Notes: generated from the sequence alone by a model not told the origin. A stretch of 64,000 nucleotides of DNA from Peromyscus leucopus (GCF_004664715.2 NC_051079.1:57137660-57201659); one strand, 5' to 3'. Positions 12,665 through 26,720 are shown, counted from the first letter of the stretch. A program made the numbers and translations.

Positions 12665-15600
12665 CCTTGCCACCTTAAAAGCATTTAACTACTCAGATCA
12701 AATTAAAATGTCAAGGCTTACACCTCCCTGGAAGCTGACCCTCCATGCCTCAATGTGGTCCTGTACACAATCTCTGTGTGTGGAGTGGCTCCCTGGGGAA
12801 AGGCTAGCACCCAGGGGAGAACTTTCTGAAATAGAGACAAGGTGGTAGAGTCGTTGACGCATGGGGACTGAGCAGCTTACCTGGAGTGCCCTGTACTGCT
12901 TACTAGCCACACACACGACATAGGTGTGCAGTTGCTTGTTGGTGGTATCGTTAATACAGTTGCACTGGAAATGTAAGCAGCCAGGTAGCCACCCTTCTTT
13001 TAGCATTTGAGGATCAATAATCTGACAGGGATAGCTGAGGTAAGACCTGATCACATCAGAACAGAGACTCAGCTGCAGGCAGAACAAGCGCCCTGCATGG
13101 GTCACTTGTTTTTATCTGAAATTCGGCATTGCTGCAGACACTCTTTGTGTCCTTTCTTCTCGGCCTTACTAAGTCTCTGGCCAGCCTTCTGTAATCATGA
13201 GCCATATAGTTCTGCATAGGTGCCATCAGGAGTGTATGCTATCTTGTTGCTCTCTTGGGGAGTGTGGGGCAGGAGGCTAAGATGCCCTCCCAGGAGCCCT
13301 CCTGATCTCTCATTCTCTGCTGGCGTTTGTTTATGTCTAAGTCAGCCCTGCCTCTGACTCAGGGATGCATGGGTTTTTTTTGTTGTTGTTGTTGTTTTGT
13401 TTGGGTTTTTTGTTTGTTTGTTTGTTTTTTCTCTCTCAGAGTGTGTAAGTGGTACTCTCAAATCAGTCAGAAACCTGCTTCCTCCTGAGTGGTGCATGGG
13501 CCACGCTTGTAGGTGTGACTGGCTGTAGCTTGGCCTTTTAACTATATCTGGCTAGATCAATGTGTGTGGAGCATCTGGGTCTTGGTGGCCTGCCTGGCCA
13601 GCATTTCTTTTAGAGAGTAGAGTTAAACGTCTTTAGGACAGGTCAGGTACATTTCTGACATTAAATGTGTCTGTATGTTTCTCCTGGTACTTTAAAGCAA
13701 AGCTAAGGATTGCTGGATTCCAGCCTTTGCTGAATTAACTGTAGTGTGCGTGTTCTCAGTGCCACTGTTGAATTCTTGAAAGAAACAGTAGATTTGTTCA
13801 TCACCTATGAGAAACTAAAAACAGTTAAAAATAAAACAAGAGCTGGTTAGTGAATCTTCTTAAAGAATAAATCTCGTACAGGTGCTAGGGCTTGGGAGGA
13901 GCCTGGACTCAACATTCTAAGATGAATGCTTTGCCCGGGCAATTTAATTTTGCGGGAAAACCAGGCAGCAGGTTCAGTTCCCCAGGAAAGGTCTGTGGCT
14001 GGTGAGCCCCAGCCAGTGGAACAATGTTTCACCAAGAATGGTTGTCCTCCAGGGAAGTTTCTGGGTCCGGGGTACTTGTCCCTTCTTTTAGAATGATTAC
14101 CACCTTGTGGGTGACAAAAGGTAGTGGCTTTCTCTCCCAACTTCATCGCCGTTTGGCTTTTCATGGAGAGTCCTCCCCGGCAGTGGATGGCATGTGTTCC
14201 TCCCCCAAATGATCCCTGTTTGTGCAGCAACAGCAATCTTCTCCACTCACAGTTCATTTATGATTCTGATGAGAGTGTTTTTTCAGGAAACACACATTTC
14301 ACTTTTTGACCTAGGAGCATCTGTTAGAATTTTTTTTTTAATACTACTTTGGCATTCTGAAAGTGTTAATGTCTTTCATATCTGTTTAATGCTATTTAGG
14401 GATATTTATGATCACCTCTTGGTTACTCGGGGTAAAGTATGTCGCAATTTTTTTGAAACAGACAGGAAAGCATTCACATGAGGAAACAGATTGCTTTAAA
14501 CATGTGCTTCCTGTGACAGTAAAAAGAACAAATTAGATTTAACACTGTGTAATGAATGCAGAAATGTGTACATTGAAGCTTTTAAAACCTTTATGTTCAG
14601 TTTCGGTCACAACAAAAAGTGAGTCACCTGAAAAAAAATGGAAGCTGACCCTGGTGTCCTCAGACTTGTGCAGTGCCTGCCAGCTGTACCCCTCCCCTTG
14701 GCCTTGACGTTCACAAAACAGTATGTTCGTGCTGAGAAGAGCGAGAGAGGATGATCAAGGTATTCAGAGATGATGTGCCGTTCTGTTCCAATCCTGTGCG
14801 CTGAGGGCAGAGAAACTGGCATATATTAGGAGGGAAAGATTTTGCTACCATCTGACCACACCCCTGATAAGTAACGAAATAAACAAAAACAAACAAGCAA
14901 AAAAAAAAAAATTTTTCCCTGAACCCAAATATTCCCCTACATTTCATGGAATGAAAAAAAGAAAACCTGACACTCACTCGCTAGCATTTACTACAATGTA
15001 ATTATTTAAGAAAAAAGGCTCCTTATGTAATTCAGTTTTACTGTGCAAGCTGGCCTGCAGGGAATGACTAGAATTCAAGGTCATATTTCTAGTTAGATGC
15101 AAACATTGAACAGAGGGCGGGAATCCTATCCCCAGCAGAAGAGGCACCAGTGGCCATTTCTTCCTAGCCCTGGAAAACGATGCCTTTCAGTCTCCTGTGT
15201 TTTCACAGCTAAGGGTTTGTGGCATGCACACCACCTCTCTGGCCAAGGAGGACTAGGACAGAGCCCCTCAGGGGAGGGCACATAGTTTGGGGACATCTGA
15301 CTCCCTTACAGCACATACTGAGGTACTAATATCAAAACAGACTGCTTGTCGTCGCACGGTGGGGTGGTGCTTTTTTTGGCTGCCGTGGTCAAAATGAAAT
15401 GGGCAAGCTGTAGTCCGCTTGGCATCCGAATGGGCTAAGGGAAGCTGGGAAATGGGAGTCAGACTGTGAAGGCAAGTAACAGCCAATGGTTAACTTCCTT
15501 TTTGTGTGTCACTTGGCAGAGAGGAGACTGACAGAGATTTTTTTTTTTTAGCGTGGGTGAGAGTTCAGAGCCCTGGGAAGAGCCGGCGAAGCTGTTATTG

Positions 15601-16400
15601 TGTTTTCTCGTACAGTTGACTTAAGTTGATTTCTTGAGGCCACTACAGATGTTCCAGCAGCCAGCTTCAGGAGATGAGTGCCTGGCCATCAGGTCAGACT
15701 GTGGACGGAAAGGTGATCCGAGGAGAGTTGGTCCACAGAAAACCTTGCTGCCGATCAGTAGGCAGTCCTGGGGAAATTCAATTCTCCAGAAGGCAGTTAC
15801 ATGCCAAAGCATAACACCGTGCACGTCAGTGGATGCTCCCAAGTGCACAGACACCCAAAGATATTTTTAAATTATCACCATTCCACACCCCTCACTTCAC
15901 ATAAAAGATTCAAATCAGTTTTGGACTCTGCAAATGCAGGGCTAAAATTGCCAGATTAGATTCGGCTAAAATGACCTCCTGCCTTTTGGGGAGGCTATTG
16001 CTCTTTGGTGTAGCCACACTATAGCTTTGAAGATTCTGGGGAAAGTGTTGTGGAGAATTTCTAGCCTTTTCACAATTTCCCTCGTATTTCTGTGTTTGCA
16101 GAGAGCTACTCCCCAAAGGCGAAAAGAGCGACTTGCCATCTTGAGGAGTGAATTGCATGTTTAGGGAACACCAAATGGTCTCAAAGTTACTCTGGAATTT
16201 TCAATATAGATGATTGCTTTCAAATACTGTTTATTCTTCTCAAAACTTCTAAAACGTTTACATAAGATATCAGGAAGGTGACCAACTCCGACAACCCCAG
16301 AGCAGGGAAGGAGGCTTAGAAATAGAATACCATTTGTCTGATAATTAGACAGCATCTCTTAAGAGTTCGAGAGAATTCTGATTAACCTTTCGGTTCCCAC
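12665..16400 (+). other. Tcf4: Tcf4 intron 9 segment without recognised exon
   Basis: Ordinary intron sequence with a T/GTTT-rich patch at 13.37-13.44 kb. Overlapping short ORFs on both strands (around 13.85-14.3 kb and 15.6-15.9 kb) lack splice-site support or recognisable protein similarity. I see nothing functional with confidence. Confidence 0.7.
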
Positions 16401-16539
16401 ATTCTCACATGAAATTAACACACCTTTTAAATTATTATCTAGTATTAAACACTATTTTTTTAGTGTTCTTAATGCAACAGGTCCTAGAGACACCAAAAGT
16501 GTGGTGTGGGTTTCAAAAAAACTTCATTTTTCTTACATT

Positions 16540-16720
16540 TTAAATGTTCTGTTTGTGCAAAATTTCGAGAATCACCATAAGGGCTTCTTTGCATTTTTAA
16601 TTTAGTAACTAACATATGAATAAATTTGCATATTAATTAGTTGCAGATTAAATCATGCATACATAATTGCCTCCTTACTGTGTTTAATGTTTGTCAAAAT
16701 CTCCAGCCTGGTTTGATGGA
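16540..16720. promoter_or_regulatory. Candidate homeodomain/POU-rich enhancer
   Basis: A dense run of homeodomain and POU motifs without repeat signatures: TTAATTTAGTAACTAACATA, ATTTGCAT (octamer in reverse, 16624-16631), ATTAATTAG, AGATTAAATCATGCAT and ATAATTGCC. Such packed motif strings are common in conserved neural enhancers. Function is inferred only from motif content. Confidence 0.4.
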
Positions 16721-19700
16721 TGTCGTATGAAAGATTACAATTTGATGTACCCTTGGAAGTATTTACACCAATAATGCTACATTCTTAATAGCAGAATTCT
16801 CTAGTTATATACAGTTACTAATAAACATGTAAGATAGGTACATGTCCCTTTGACTACATTTTTTTCTTTGCACCAAATCATTTACTATTCATAATCATTA
16901 ATGCATCTCCTAATTATACAGCATATGTCTGTTAACCCTTCAGTTGCCGATATTCCAACAGTAGCTTCTTTCTTTTTCTTGTTCTCTAAAGAAAACCAAG
17001 TATTTGATAGAATTCAAATAACACTATTAACTTTTATTTATTTCAGTACTGCTATATAGACACAGCTCCTTGGCCACTTATTTTAACATCCAAATAAGAA
17101 TTATACGAGCACTTTATATTTTCTAGTTAAAGATCAACAAATGACCTATATATATGGACCTTATAGCTGCTGGATTTCCCTCTTTTATCAAGTGTGAGAA
17201 TAATTTGTGCATTTCAGATACTTTATAGTTCATGGTTAGAACAAATATATATATATTGATAGCACATATATTTAATTTAGGAATATAATTAATACAAGTA
17301 TAATTATTTTTAATATTTTATTCTGTTCTGAATGTTATAATACATTTAGTGTCTGGTCAAAAATGACTGATTATTTTGTAATACTTCTGAGATCTTTACA
17401 TTTGAAAATGCATGTAACATGGATGTTCTTCATTTGAAATAGTAGGAGAACATCATTAAATAATTTTTTGAAATTAATTCTTCAGTTATTTGATTTTTGA
17501 AGCTTTATTTCATTCATGTAAAAAGTAGACTGACTAGCTTTTCCCTGCTTTTTTAATATCTAAGCTGCTTATCACACTGATATCCTACATTAATGAATAT
17601 TCCTACTGTGTAAAGTATTATCCAAAATGAAGGTGTTGATGTCATTTTAATGTGAAATTTACAGTTAAAGTGATAACACACAATAAGAAATAATGTACAC
17701 AGTTCTGCTCCAAACTTGTTCAAGGTTCCTGAGCCTTTTTGGTTTAAGCATACATTTTTAAATTAGCTTTACATTTAGATTGAGAATCTAAAAATATTAA
17801 TTCATTTGGGCACTATCATTGGGGGAAATGGGAAACTAAGGCTCGGGCCTGTTATACCGCTTCAGTTGTATAAGGACTCGGTGCAGGAGTGGCGATGGAT
17901 GTGTTTAGGGAAATCTCTTTTAAATAGGGGAACTTGCTGACACATTCTGTATTCTGCAGCGATCCTGACATTTGACTTGTACCTATTCACTGCCGAGTGT
18001 GTCGCAGTTACATGCCTCATAAAAATACAGAGATTAAAATGAGGCAGAAACATCAATAGCCGATTTCCTGTATTTCAATCTGACATAGGATAAATAATAT
18101 CCCTTGGTTGCTTACTTCAAGAACATTTTCTTTCTCTTTACAAGGACCAAAAAAACAAAGCAAAACAAAGCACAGCAAAACAAAAAAAACTAGTTATTGA
18201 TTTAGCGAAACATCGTTTTGCAGCATGAAATAGCACATTAAATTATTTAGCAATGTGAAAATGGAGAGAAAGCTGCAAAACTCATAAAAGAAGCAAACAG
18301 TCAGACCCGAAACATATTTATCCACAGTCATTGTGCCTAGGTAATTCAGGGCATATGGTATGTAAATGATGTTTGGAGATCCTTGCCAAATCTGCACACA
18401 ACGGGATAAATTAAGGACAGGTTTCCCTGGGTGTCAGTCCCATGACTGTGGCCCGAATGCTCTGCTCCGATGTGTGTGCCTTATTCTGGCCTGTGAGCAA
18501 GTGCGGCACTGAGCATTCAGTGACCAGATCTGGTCCTCAGCCGGCTTCTGAGGCATTATTTGTAATCCCCAAGAACTGATTTATGATTAAATTTAAAATA
18601 TAGCACCCGTTTGCCAAACTTTCTTCTTGTTCCCACATTTCAAAAGTGAGATCTGAATAATTCATCAGTATATGTTTGGATACTAAGCCATTTTTAAATG
18701 GATCTCCTTGACAATGGAAACTGAGCACTTCTTGGCCACTGAAATAAGAAAGGCGGTCCTAAGTTTGACTTTTCTCAGGTTCAGGATGAAAGTGTTTTCT
18801 AGAACAGAGAGTGAATTATTTTGGACATTTACAAATTATAGTTCCAGGTTAGTCTAGTCACAATTTATGAATTCAACCTGATAATTCAAATAATCATTAG
18901 CATTTTTATTTTTGAGTCAAATTTGGAAATGGATGCTCGTGTTTTCAGAGCAGAGAGGGCACCAAACCCTTCTCCGCTGGCAGCTCAGTTTTAGGAACCG
19001 AAAGGTTGCGCTGTTTCATTTTTCCTGAATGGAATTTCTTTTCTCAGCTGGGGGCCTTTGCCCACCAGTTTTAATCCTTCACTTCTCCATTTTGATGAAC
19101 CTTGGAACAGTGTGGTTGGAGATTCCGCCTAACACCCACCTCATGTCCATTATAGAACTTGGTGATTGGAATAAATATAAAACTTACATATTATAAATAA
19201 AGGTTATTCTAGCATATTGTATTATGAAATATTGTTTTGCTGTGAAGAATGCTTTACATGAATAATTTTAAAAGGCAATGCCCCTAATTATGTTTTTATT
19301 TGAATTAACAATTTGTCCCTACTGTTAACCATTTCATTTATGAAAAATAGTATATTAATAACTATATACATAATGGAAATGGTCCTAGTCCTTATATATT
19401 GCTCTGTAAAATGGGTAAAATTAGAGGAAAAATTATTCTTGAGATCATTAAATCAATCTACTTGATGCCATTTCCAGGTTTAAATCAATGCAAGTGGTTG
19501 TGAGTCTAAGGAGTGCACGTAGTTTCATGGAGCCTGTAGTTGTGAACTCAGGCAAAGTTATTCTGTGGCTGTCCCTCACTTCATTGAAGCTACTATGCAC
19601 AGCTGTGCTCCCAACTCAACAACAGAGAGCAAAGCAATATTCATTAGAAAATACAGCTCATCTTCCTTTCAACTTTCTGGAGAACTCGAAGCATCCAAAA

Positions 19701-21800
19701 ACAACAAAAGAGTAATCACAAGTTGAGATTACAGAGCCCAGATGAAATGAATCACACAGGAGGGTGCTGTGGTATGAGCTTCCTTCCACAGCAGAAGCAT
19801 TGTGAATGCCGATGTGTAAAGTGCCACGGCAACATAGCTTTACGTGACGGTCTTTGGACTAGCTATGAAATGAAACACCTGTGCTTCATTCAAGAAATGA
19901 AGGTGTATCTGGAGATGTAGAAGAGAGTTGAGATTCTCTGTTTCCACAAGGTTTTATTCTTGTTGTTGTTGCAAAATCATAAATAATAATGATGATAAAA
20001 TATCTCAATCATGGAAAGTCATTTTAGGAATTGTTTGAGTCAAAATGATTAGCAGTTTTGTTTTGTTTTTTAGAAAACATAAGAATATAAAGAGAGAGTT
20101 AAATGAAATTTGCATTTTCCCATACACCTAGGCATGTCAATGTGTAAGATTCTGGCCACTGTCTTCCAAACATCCAATAATTAGGACTTATAGAGCAACC
20201 TGTACAGTTGCCTACAGTATTGTATTGCTCCTGGGTGTTTTCAGGGGTGTCAGGAGTGACGTCAATAAGTTAAGAGGCTTTCTAAAAGATTAAGCCATAG
20301 AACAATAGCTTGGTGTAGTGTTTGCTTTGTGATACAATATTCTTAGTAAAGGCTATTAAAATATATTATTATATGTATACACTTCCTATATGGTAGGTAG
20401 ATTGAACCCAGTAAGCCTTGATGTAACAGTTATGGCCTATGTGTATCCATATTTGAAGAGTATTTCATGTTTGTCTTTATAGAATGCTAGTGCCTTTCTT
20501 AGATAATTCTAGTATGAAGTCCTAGTTATAATATTAGTGAAAAGTGCATCAGGGAGATAACTAGGAATAGATGATATAATTTTTATCATATTATCAAAGG
20601 GTATCTAAACTCCCAAAGGTTAATAAACTGTCACTAACCAGTAGATGTGGACATCAATGATCTTACATCAATCACATACTCACTTAGAATAGAATCCTCT
20701 TAAGGATCAAATATAGTGTACAAAAATCAGCAAATATTCAGTATACATCTAATATGTGCTAGACTTCCTTGTTGGGCAACCATCGTGAAGACATACACAA
20801 AGATGACCTCAGTTGTTTGTACAAGCAAACATGCCTTTTATAATGTTTTAAAGAGGCCTTAGCACCAGTTTTGTTCATTGTAGAGTAATAAATGCAGAGA
20901 TTATATGACTCTTAAAAAGCCAGTGATTGCAGTTACATCATAAATAATATAATCACATCTCCCATGGTACCATACCATGCAACATAGAAGCAAAACTAGC
21001 CATATGTCACTGCAATTATTATTGCATTTCTTTGTTATCAGCATGTTTCTTTTAACAATGAGACAAAATAACATGCTTTTTTTTTTTTTCTATAATGCCT
21101 AGAATCTAGTTAAATAGAATGTTTGGGCAAAGAAAACAAAGCCAAAGTTAATTATATGCAAATGAAGTGCTAAGAATGTTTCTTCATTTTTTCCCTCCAT
21201 GACAAGGGGCCATAGTGTCCAACCATGTGAGAATGAGGTGTCCCTTGAAGGAAAGGTCTGTGAGATGGGATGTTTAAGGTAGAATATAGCATCAATAAGT
21301 AGAGATGACCTGCCAAGGAAAGCTAAAGACTCTGTGAAATGAACAGGAGTGTGCATCACACATGCTAAGTGACTTCACAGTGTCACCTCTCAAAGTGACA
21401 ATGCATGTATCCATTTTTATGTCTTTGGCATTTTGTTGGCACTATCCGCTACTCCACAGAAAAGAAGGTAGGTTATGTCCTTCCACAGCCCCCTTTGGTG
21501 AAGTGTATGTGTGAATGAGTGTACTCTCTGCCAGCCCATCAAATACAACTTGCTCTACCTCTCTATTTCAGTAGCTTATTAATAAAAGTGAGAGAAAGAC
21601 CAGGCTTAGAAAGTCAGTAATAATTAGAACATTTGAATGCCAGTGGAATAGTTATTATAATTGTGTGTTATCAGTAAAGTAAATGTGGTGCTGTTAATTT
21701 TTTGGCTTAATAATATGTTCTTTTTTTAATTTTTAAGAAGACATATTCTCAAATTTAAGCTAGTTAAACTATTTATCTGAGAAATCTCCTCTCTGAACTT
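16720..21800 (+). other. Tcf4: Tcf4 intron 9 segment, strongly AT-rich, almost free of transposons
   Basis: Five kilobases in which I recognise no SINE, LINE or LTR signature and only short A/T-rich simple sequence such as the A-rich tract at 18.15-18.19 kb and a T run near 21.08 kb. No exon is supported. Lack of insertions can reflect constraint on regulatory DNA. Confidence 0.6.
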
Positions 21801-21810
21801 GAGTTCTTTA

Positions 21811-21926
21811 CTTTTCTTTTTCTTTCTTTTCTTTTTATTCCTTTGTTAGGGTATGTAGACCAGGCTGGCCTTGTCGGCTTCTGCCTACTATGTGCTGGGA
21901 TTAAAAATGTGTACAACATGCCTGGC
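21811..21926 (-). mobile_element. B1 SINE, antisense, internally deleted
   Basis: A T/C-rich leader (reverse-complemented tail) is followed by GTATGTAGACCAGGCTGGCC, then CTGCCTACTATGTGCTGGGA, TTAAAAATGTGTACAACATG and CCTGGC. These match the reverse complement of B1, with the middle 'AACTCACAGAGATCC' portion deleted. It is diverged and therefore old. Confidence 0.8.
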
Positions 21927-21964
21927 AATTTCTTTCTTTTAAAAAAAAAAATGCCTTAAATTCC

Positions 21965-22128
21965 ATTTTATTCATTTATTTCATGTGCATGGGATGATAT
22001 ACCTGTGGAGATCAGGGGACAACTTTCATTGAATTGACTTTCTCCCTCTGCCACATGGGTTCTGGGGATCAAACTCGGGCCCTCATGCTGACAGCAGGTG
22101 CTTTTACCTGTATATGCCTCCAGTCCTC
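21965..22128 (-). mobile_element. B3-type SINE, antisense
   Basis: Reverse complement of a B3 element: CATGTGCATGGGATGATATA, CCTGTGGAGATCAGGGGACA, ACTTTC, CCACATGGGTTCTGGGGATC, AAACTCGGGCCCTCATGCTG, then the tRNA-like 5' end CAGGTGCTTTTACC. Diverged. It lies directly beside the B1 fragment, so this is a small nested SINE cluster. Confidence 0.75.
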
Positions 22129-22822
22129 TGGAGCTGATTCCTGTCACTGTGGAAGGAAGGCAAATGAATGTATGTTTTCTTTCTTTCTTTCTTCACCCAG
22201 TGAGCAAATGTGTTAGAGCTCCGATTATGTGTCTACGACATCTGTAACGTTTTTGTACAGCAGCGGTGAGACAGGGGCATGGTTTATTTGATAGCAGTTC
22301 ATGTTGTTCAATATTTGAGGGCTAAAGAATATATCCTTGAATGGTCCTCATCTGGAAATGTCTGTCCATCGTGGTTCTGGGTCTTAGAACCTTCCAGATA
22401 CCATCCACAGTTGTGACCACAGCCTGTCTGTTCCCCGGAAATCACAGGGATGACAGGAGAGGTTCTCTCTGATCAGAGGTGGAAATAACATTTAATTGCT
22501 TTGTACATTCTGAGTTGATTTCCCTGAGATTCTTTACTACCAAAAATAAATATAAATAAAAAATAAAAAAGAAGCCAAAGTTGTATGGCCAGTGGTTGGG
22601 GGAACTTTCAGCTCTGCGACTTATTTTTGATAAGAAAGAATAGATTTAAATAAACCTAGGAATTGTTCAGATTTCAAAAGCAAGTTAGAAATTTGCCTAG
22701 CATTTCTACTTTGTTTTCATTCTGCCACTGGTCCAGTGAGGCCACACGCACAGGTGATGGGAAAAGACAGCTCGGCCCACAGCCTCTCTTGAAGAGCCAA
22801 AAGATTTAGCTTTGCTTAAGTC

Positions 22823-22988
22823 TTTTTTGTTTTGGTTTGTTTTTGGTCTTTTAAGACAGGGTTTCTCTGTGTAGCTCTGGCTGTCCTGCTGGAACTCACT
22901 CTGTTGACCGGGCTGGCCTCCAACTCAGAGATCCACCTGCCTCTGCCTCTTGAGTACTGGGATTAAAGGCGTGCACCACACTCCTGGC
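22823..22988 (-). mobile_element. B1 SINE, antisense, near full length
   Basis: It begins with the T/GTTT-rich complement of the A-tail, then AAGACAGGGTTTCTCTGTGT, AGCTCTGGCTGTCCTGCTGG, AACTCACTCTGTTGACCGGG, CTGGCCTCCAACTCAGAGAT, CCACCTGCCTCTGCCTCTTG, AGTACTGGGATTAAAGGCGT and GCACCACACTCCTGGC. The left flank TTAAGTCTTT and right flank TTAAAGTCTTT form a near-perfect target-site duplication. Relatively little diverged, so younger than its neighbours. Confidence 0.95.
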
Positions 22989-23582
22989 ATTAAAGTCTTT
23001 AATAACTTAACATTTAACATATATACAATCCACTTATTTTTTCCTTTCTTATGTTTAATAATTTTCATCATAAATATATAAACATTTAATAAATGTACTA
23101 CTCTTTCTATACAGAAATGTCTAAGTTTTAGGAAGCTTTATGGAAAAATACGATATTTTATGAAATAAATATATAATACTGTCAAAGATATGAGAAACCA
23201 CTAATTATGTGCAAGTCGGTATTGCTAATAACTGCAGGGTGCACGGGGTCTGTACTCAGTGGTTAAAGCTGACAAATTCCTGTGTGTTGTTTTTTTCTGA
23301 CCCCTCCCTTTGCACAGAACACATTTTCTTCATGATGGCATTAAATACCTAGGTGACCAAATACAACTTTCACTTTCTGAACAGATGTCAAAGTATGTGT
23401 CCGAGCACTGACCAATTACTTTAAGCCATTTTTCAACTTAAGCATTTTGTAGTCCTGTTTGGAGAAAGCAAATGCTGACATTTTGGGAAATGAATATCCT
23501 GTCAAACAGAATAGAGGGAAGTTTCATGCCACTGATTGGGAAGCAATTTGCTTGCAATTTGGTACGGATAACAACAATGCTG

Positions 23583-23731
23583 TGCTTGGAGGATGGTTTA
23601 GCAGGTAAAGCCTGACAGCCTGAATTCAGTCCCTAGAACTTACATGATGATAGGAGAAAATAGTCTTCTATAACCTGTCCAGTACATACACACACACACA
23701 CAAATAAATGTAAAGATAAATCTTTTCAAAA
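23583..23731 (+). mobile_element. B3-type SINE, sense
   Basis: GGAGGATGGTTTAGCAGGTA, AAGCCTGACAGCCTGAATTC, AGTCCCTAGAACTTACATGA, a CACACACA stretch and an AAATAAATGTAAAGATAAAT tail follow the B3 order. The CA run at 23688-23702 is part of the element. Diverged copy. Confidence 0.75.
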
Positions 23732-26220
23732 GTTGTGCTAGCTCCTTTTGAGTCACTTATTCTGCCTAGCCATAAATGAAGAGACATAAGATCCTCACTA
23801 CATGTTCCTTCCGGACAGTCACCACTCATCATGGTTAAATTAGTCTAGTGCTAAAAGTCCGCATATGTCAACACCAAACCTCCATTGAGCAATTCCTATT
23901 TTGATGTTGTTTTTGTCTGATAAATGCTCAGGCATGCCTTTCAGTTTATGTAGCAGAGAGACCCAGAATTTTTCTTAATTGTGAGTTAGCTTCTACAAAA
24001 CACTTCTTCTGAGACACTCAGGAGATCTGCCCGGAGCCTGGTCTCTTGATGAAGATGACGCCAGGCCTGCCTCACCTGTGCAGATATGGTCCTCTCTGTG
24101 TTTATGTGTAGAGTGAGGACTGAGGATTAATAGAACCAGAGGTCGCTTCCAGGCCATGTAGAGTTGCGGAGCACAGCGTTTGGAACAGGGGTGAGTCACT
24201 GACCAGTGTAATCCATCCCACTCCCCTTAGGGAGCCTAATAGTCATCTCTTCCTGTTTCCTCCTTAAAATGCCTTCAATTCTAACACAAAGTGATTGGCT
24301 TCCAGTTACACAAAGGAGCATTTTAAGCAGAAACTTTGTAAAACAGGAACATGAGCTAGACACTTGAACACTGGGCCTAATGCTGTCCTTGTACACACAC
24401 TCTTCATTTCACTTGAGAGTTTTCTCAATTCCTATCACCTCTACTTTCTATTATAAGCATTGCCAGAGATTGGCTCCGTAGAATTTGAAAGTTGTTTGTT
24501 CTCTGTCCAGCAATTTGCTGTTCTACTTGCTCAATGATGTCAAACTATTAAATGTAATCAACGGGAACCTCAGGAAATTGCTAGAATTCCACTCCAGAGG
24601 GGGTTCACAAGCCCTAGACAATTAGTCTATTTTGAATGAAAATTACTTTCATTGTGGTACTGCCCCCACCCCGATTATTGAGCAATGTGCTGGGAAGCCA
24701 AATATCTATTGGTAAATCTTTAAAAAGTGTGTGATTCTGTTGTTTGTTCTGTGTACAAATTCCAATGAGCTTCATCCATCCATTTTTAGTATATTAAAAA
24801 AAAAGTTTTCAAAAGTAAGTCCTTAGTGTAACAAATAGACAAAATTTCCCCTTTAACTTTGGGGCATTTTTTTTAAAAAGTCTGAGCATCAGAAGGACGG
24901 TGTAGTTGTAGTCATTCTCATATATTGTTGGACTCAGATTGCGGTATGCCTGTAAGCTCGCCCTCTAGGAAGTGCAGCTCAGTGTCAACTTCCTCAGCCG
25001 CTGCTGTTCTCGGATTGTCCAGTGTGGTGCTTCCTCTTTGAACCAAAATAGCAGTGGTTTGTTTGTATATGATGCTTAGAGACTGGCTATGGATCACACT
25101 GGTTTAGGTTAAACAATTAAAAAAAAAATCAGTTCTCCCAGGGGAAGAGGCTAATGGTGGGGCGGGGGGTGGGAGGGAAGGGTAGAATGGTAGCGGGGTA
25201 GGATAAAAGCAGAGTGAGTTTCCTCTCCTTAAATAAGGTGTCCCCTCTGTCTTTAGAAACATTGTCTGTGTTCTCTCTCATGATTTCATTTAGTATTTGA
25301 GGGACTGGATGGTGTGTCTGAGTATATGACTCAACACTGGTGTGAACCTGAACAGAGGTACGAACGTCCATCTGAGTCCAGCCTACAGTTCCCACAGGAT
25401 CAAACAGGCCTGTCTGTATTTTCTGGTCTTGCAAGCTGATGTCCAGCTTTATCTTATCGAATAGTGACTTAGCTCAGGCTGGCCTGTCTGTAAATGGAAT
25501 GGCATCTTAGACCTCTGGTTTAGTGAATTTCAAAGCAGTTGGGTTTAGTTATGTAATGGGCATGCCTGTGGAATTCTTTACCACACAAGGGTGAAAGTAG
25601 GTAGAAGAGTGAGACCCTGAGGAAAGTCAGGGGAAGTGCACACAGGCAGGATTCAGGAACCTGGTTTTCACATTGATACTGTATGCTACTGTATGTCTCC
25701 CAAATAACAAGTCTGTGCAGTTGCTAATAATACTACACAATGCAAAATGAGGAACGCAGAACTCTTTTTCCCCAAGGAGGAAGAATATGGCCCAAAGGTA
25801 GAAGTCAAATATTTATGGAACAAATCTCATTCAAACCAAACATACTTCACTGCTTACCTTAGTAATCAGTGTGAAGTACTCACAATCAGTATGACTACAA
25901 GCTCTTAGTCCAGCCATGAAGAAAACAAATATTTGGTCATGTCATGAGCTATTTGAATGTCTACACATGAACCCATGCCATAAAAGAATCGAGTTGAAGA
26001 TTACATAGGAACTTACATCCAGGAAGCCACGGCAGAAATTCGATTTCATAGTCTCTGCCCATATTTTGATATATTTGTGTAGGAAAAGCTACTTCCAAAT
26101 GAAACCCATGTATGTGGTAGCCTATGTTAACAAAATTATTGTGCCATAAGAGCATATTCATGTCACTGAAATCATTGTGAAGGCTTTTACTTTGAGAATT
26201 TTCTGCATTTTTTTAACATT

Positions 26221-26385
26221 CATTTATTTACTGTTTGTAGATACATATGTGTGTGTGTGACTGCCACAGGGTGTATGTGGAGGACAGAGAATAATCTGTA
26301 GAAATCAATTTTCTCCAACATGTGAATACCAGGGACCAAACCTAGAAGTCAGGCTTGGTGGCAAAATCCCTTCAACCTTTATCCA
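26221..26385 (-). mobile_element. B3-type SINE, antisense, diverged
   Basis: ATTTATTTACTGTTTGTAGA, a short GT run, GTGTATGTGGAGGACAGAGA, TCAATTTTCTCCAACATGTG, AATACCAGGGACCAAACCTA and CAGGCTTGGTGGCAAAATCC match the reverse complement of B3 with many changes. Confidence 0.7.
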
Positions 26386-26529
26386 AGAGCTAGTAATATC
26401 AAATTTATTTATTTCAAACAGGTTCATCAATCTTTTTAAAAATATTTATTTGAGCTAAACATATTCCCTTAATAGATGAGCATAATAAGTTAAGAGGATT
26501 CTGAGAGAAACCTTTACATTTTTAGTATA

Positions 26530-26720
26530 TTTTTTATTATTTTTAATTGTGTGTGTGTGTTGGGGTGGTGGTACACATGAGTACAGAGGCTTACAGAGGC
26601 CATAGGGTTCTGATCCCCCTGGAACTATAGTTATAGGCAATGGTTACAGGCTAGGAATCGAACTCGGGTCCTCAAGAAGAGCAATAGATGCTTTTAGCCA
26701 TCAGGCAGACTCTAGTCCCC
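26530..26720 (-). mobile_element. B2/B3-family SINE, antisense
   Basis: A GT run is followed by ACAGAGGCTTACAGAGGCCA, TCTGATCCCCCTGGAACTAT, AGTTATAGGCAATGGTTACA, GGAATCGAACTCGGGTCCTC, AAGAAGAGCAATAGATGCTT and TTAGCCATCAGGCAGACTCT. This is the reverse complement of a B2/B3 element; the tRNA-like B box (GGAATCGAACTCG) is intact. Confidence 0.8.

Noticed and set aside
22140..22200. CTTT-like short repeat near 22.18 kb as a separate microsatellite
   Set aside because: Only about four units; too short to list as a feature.
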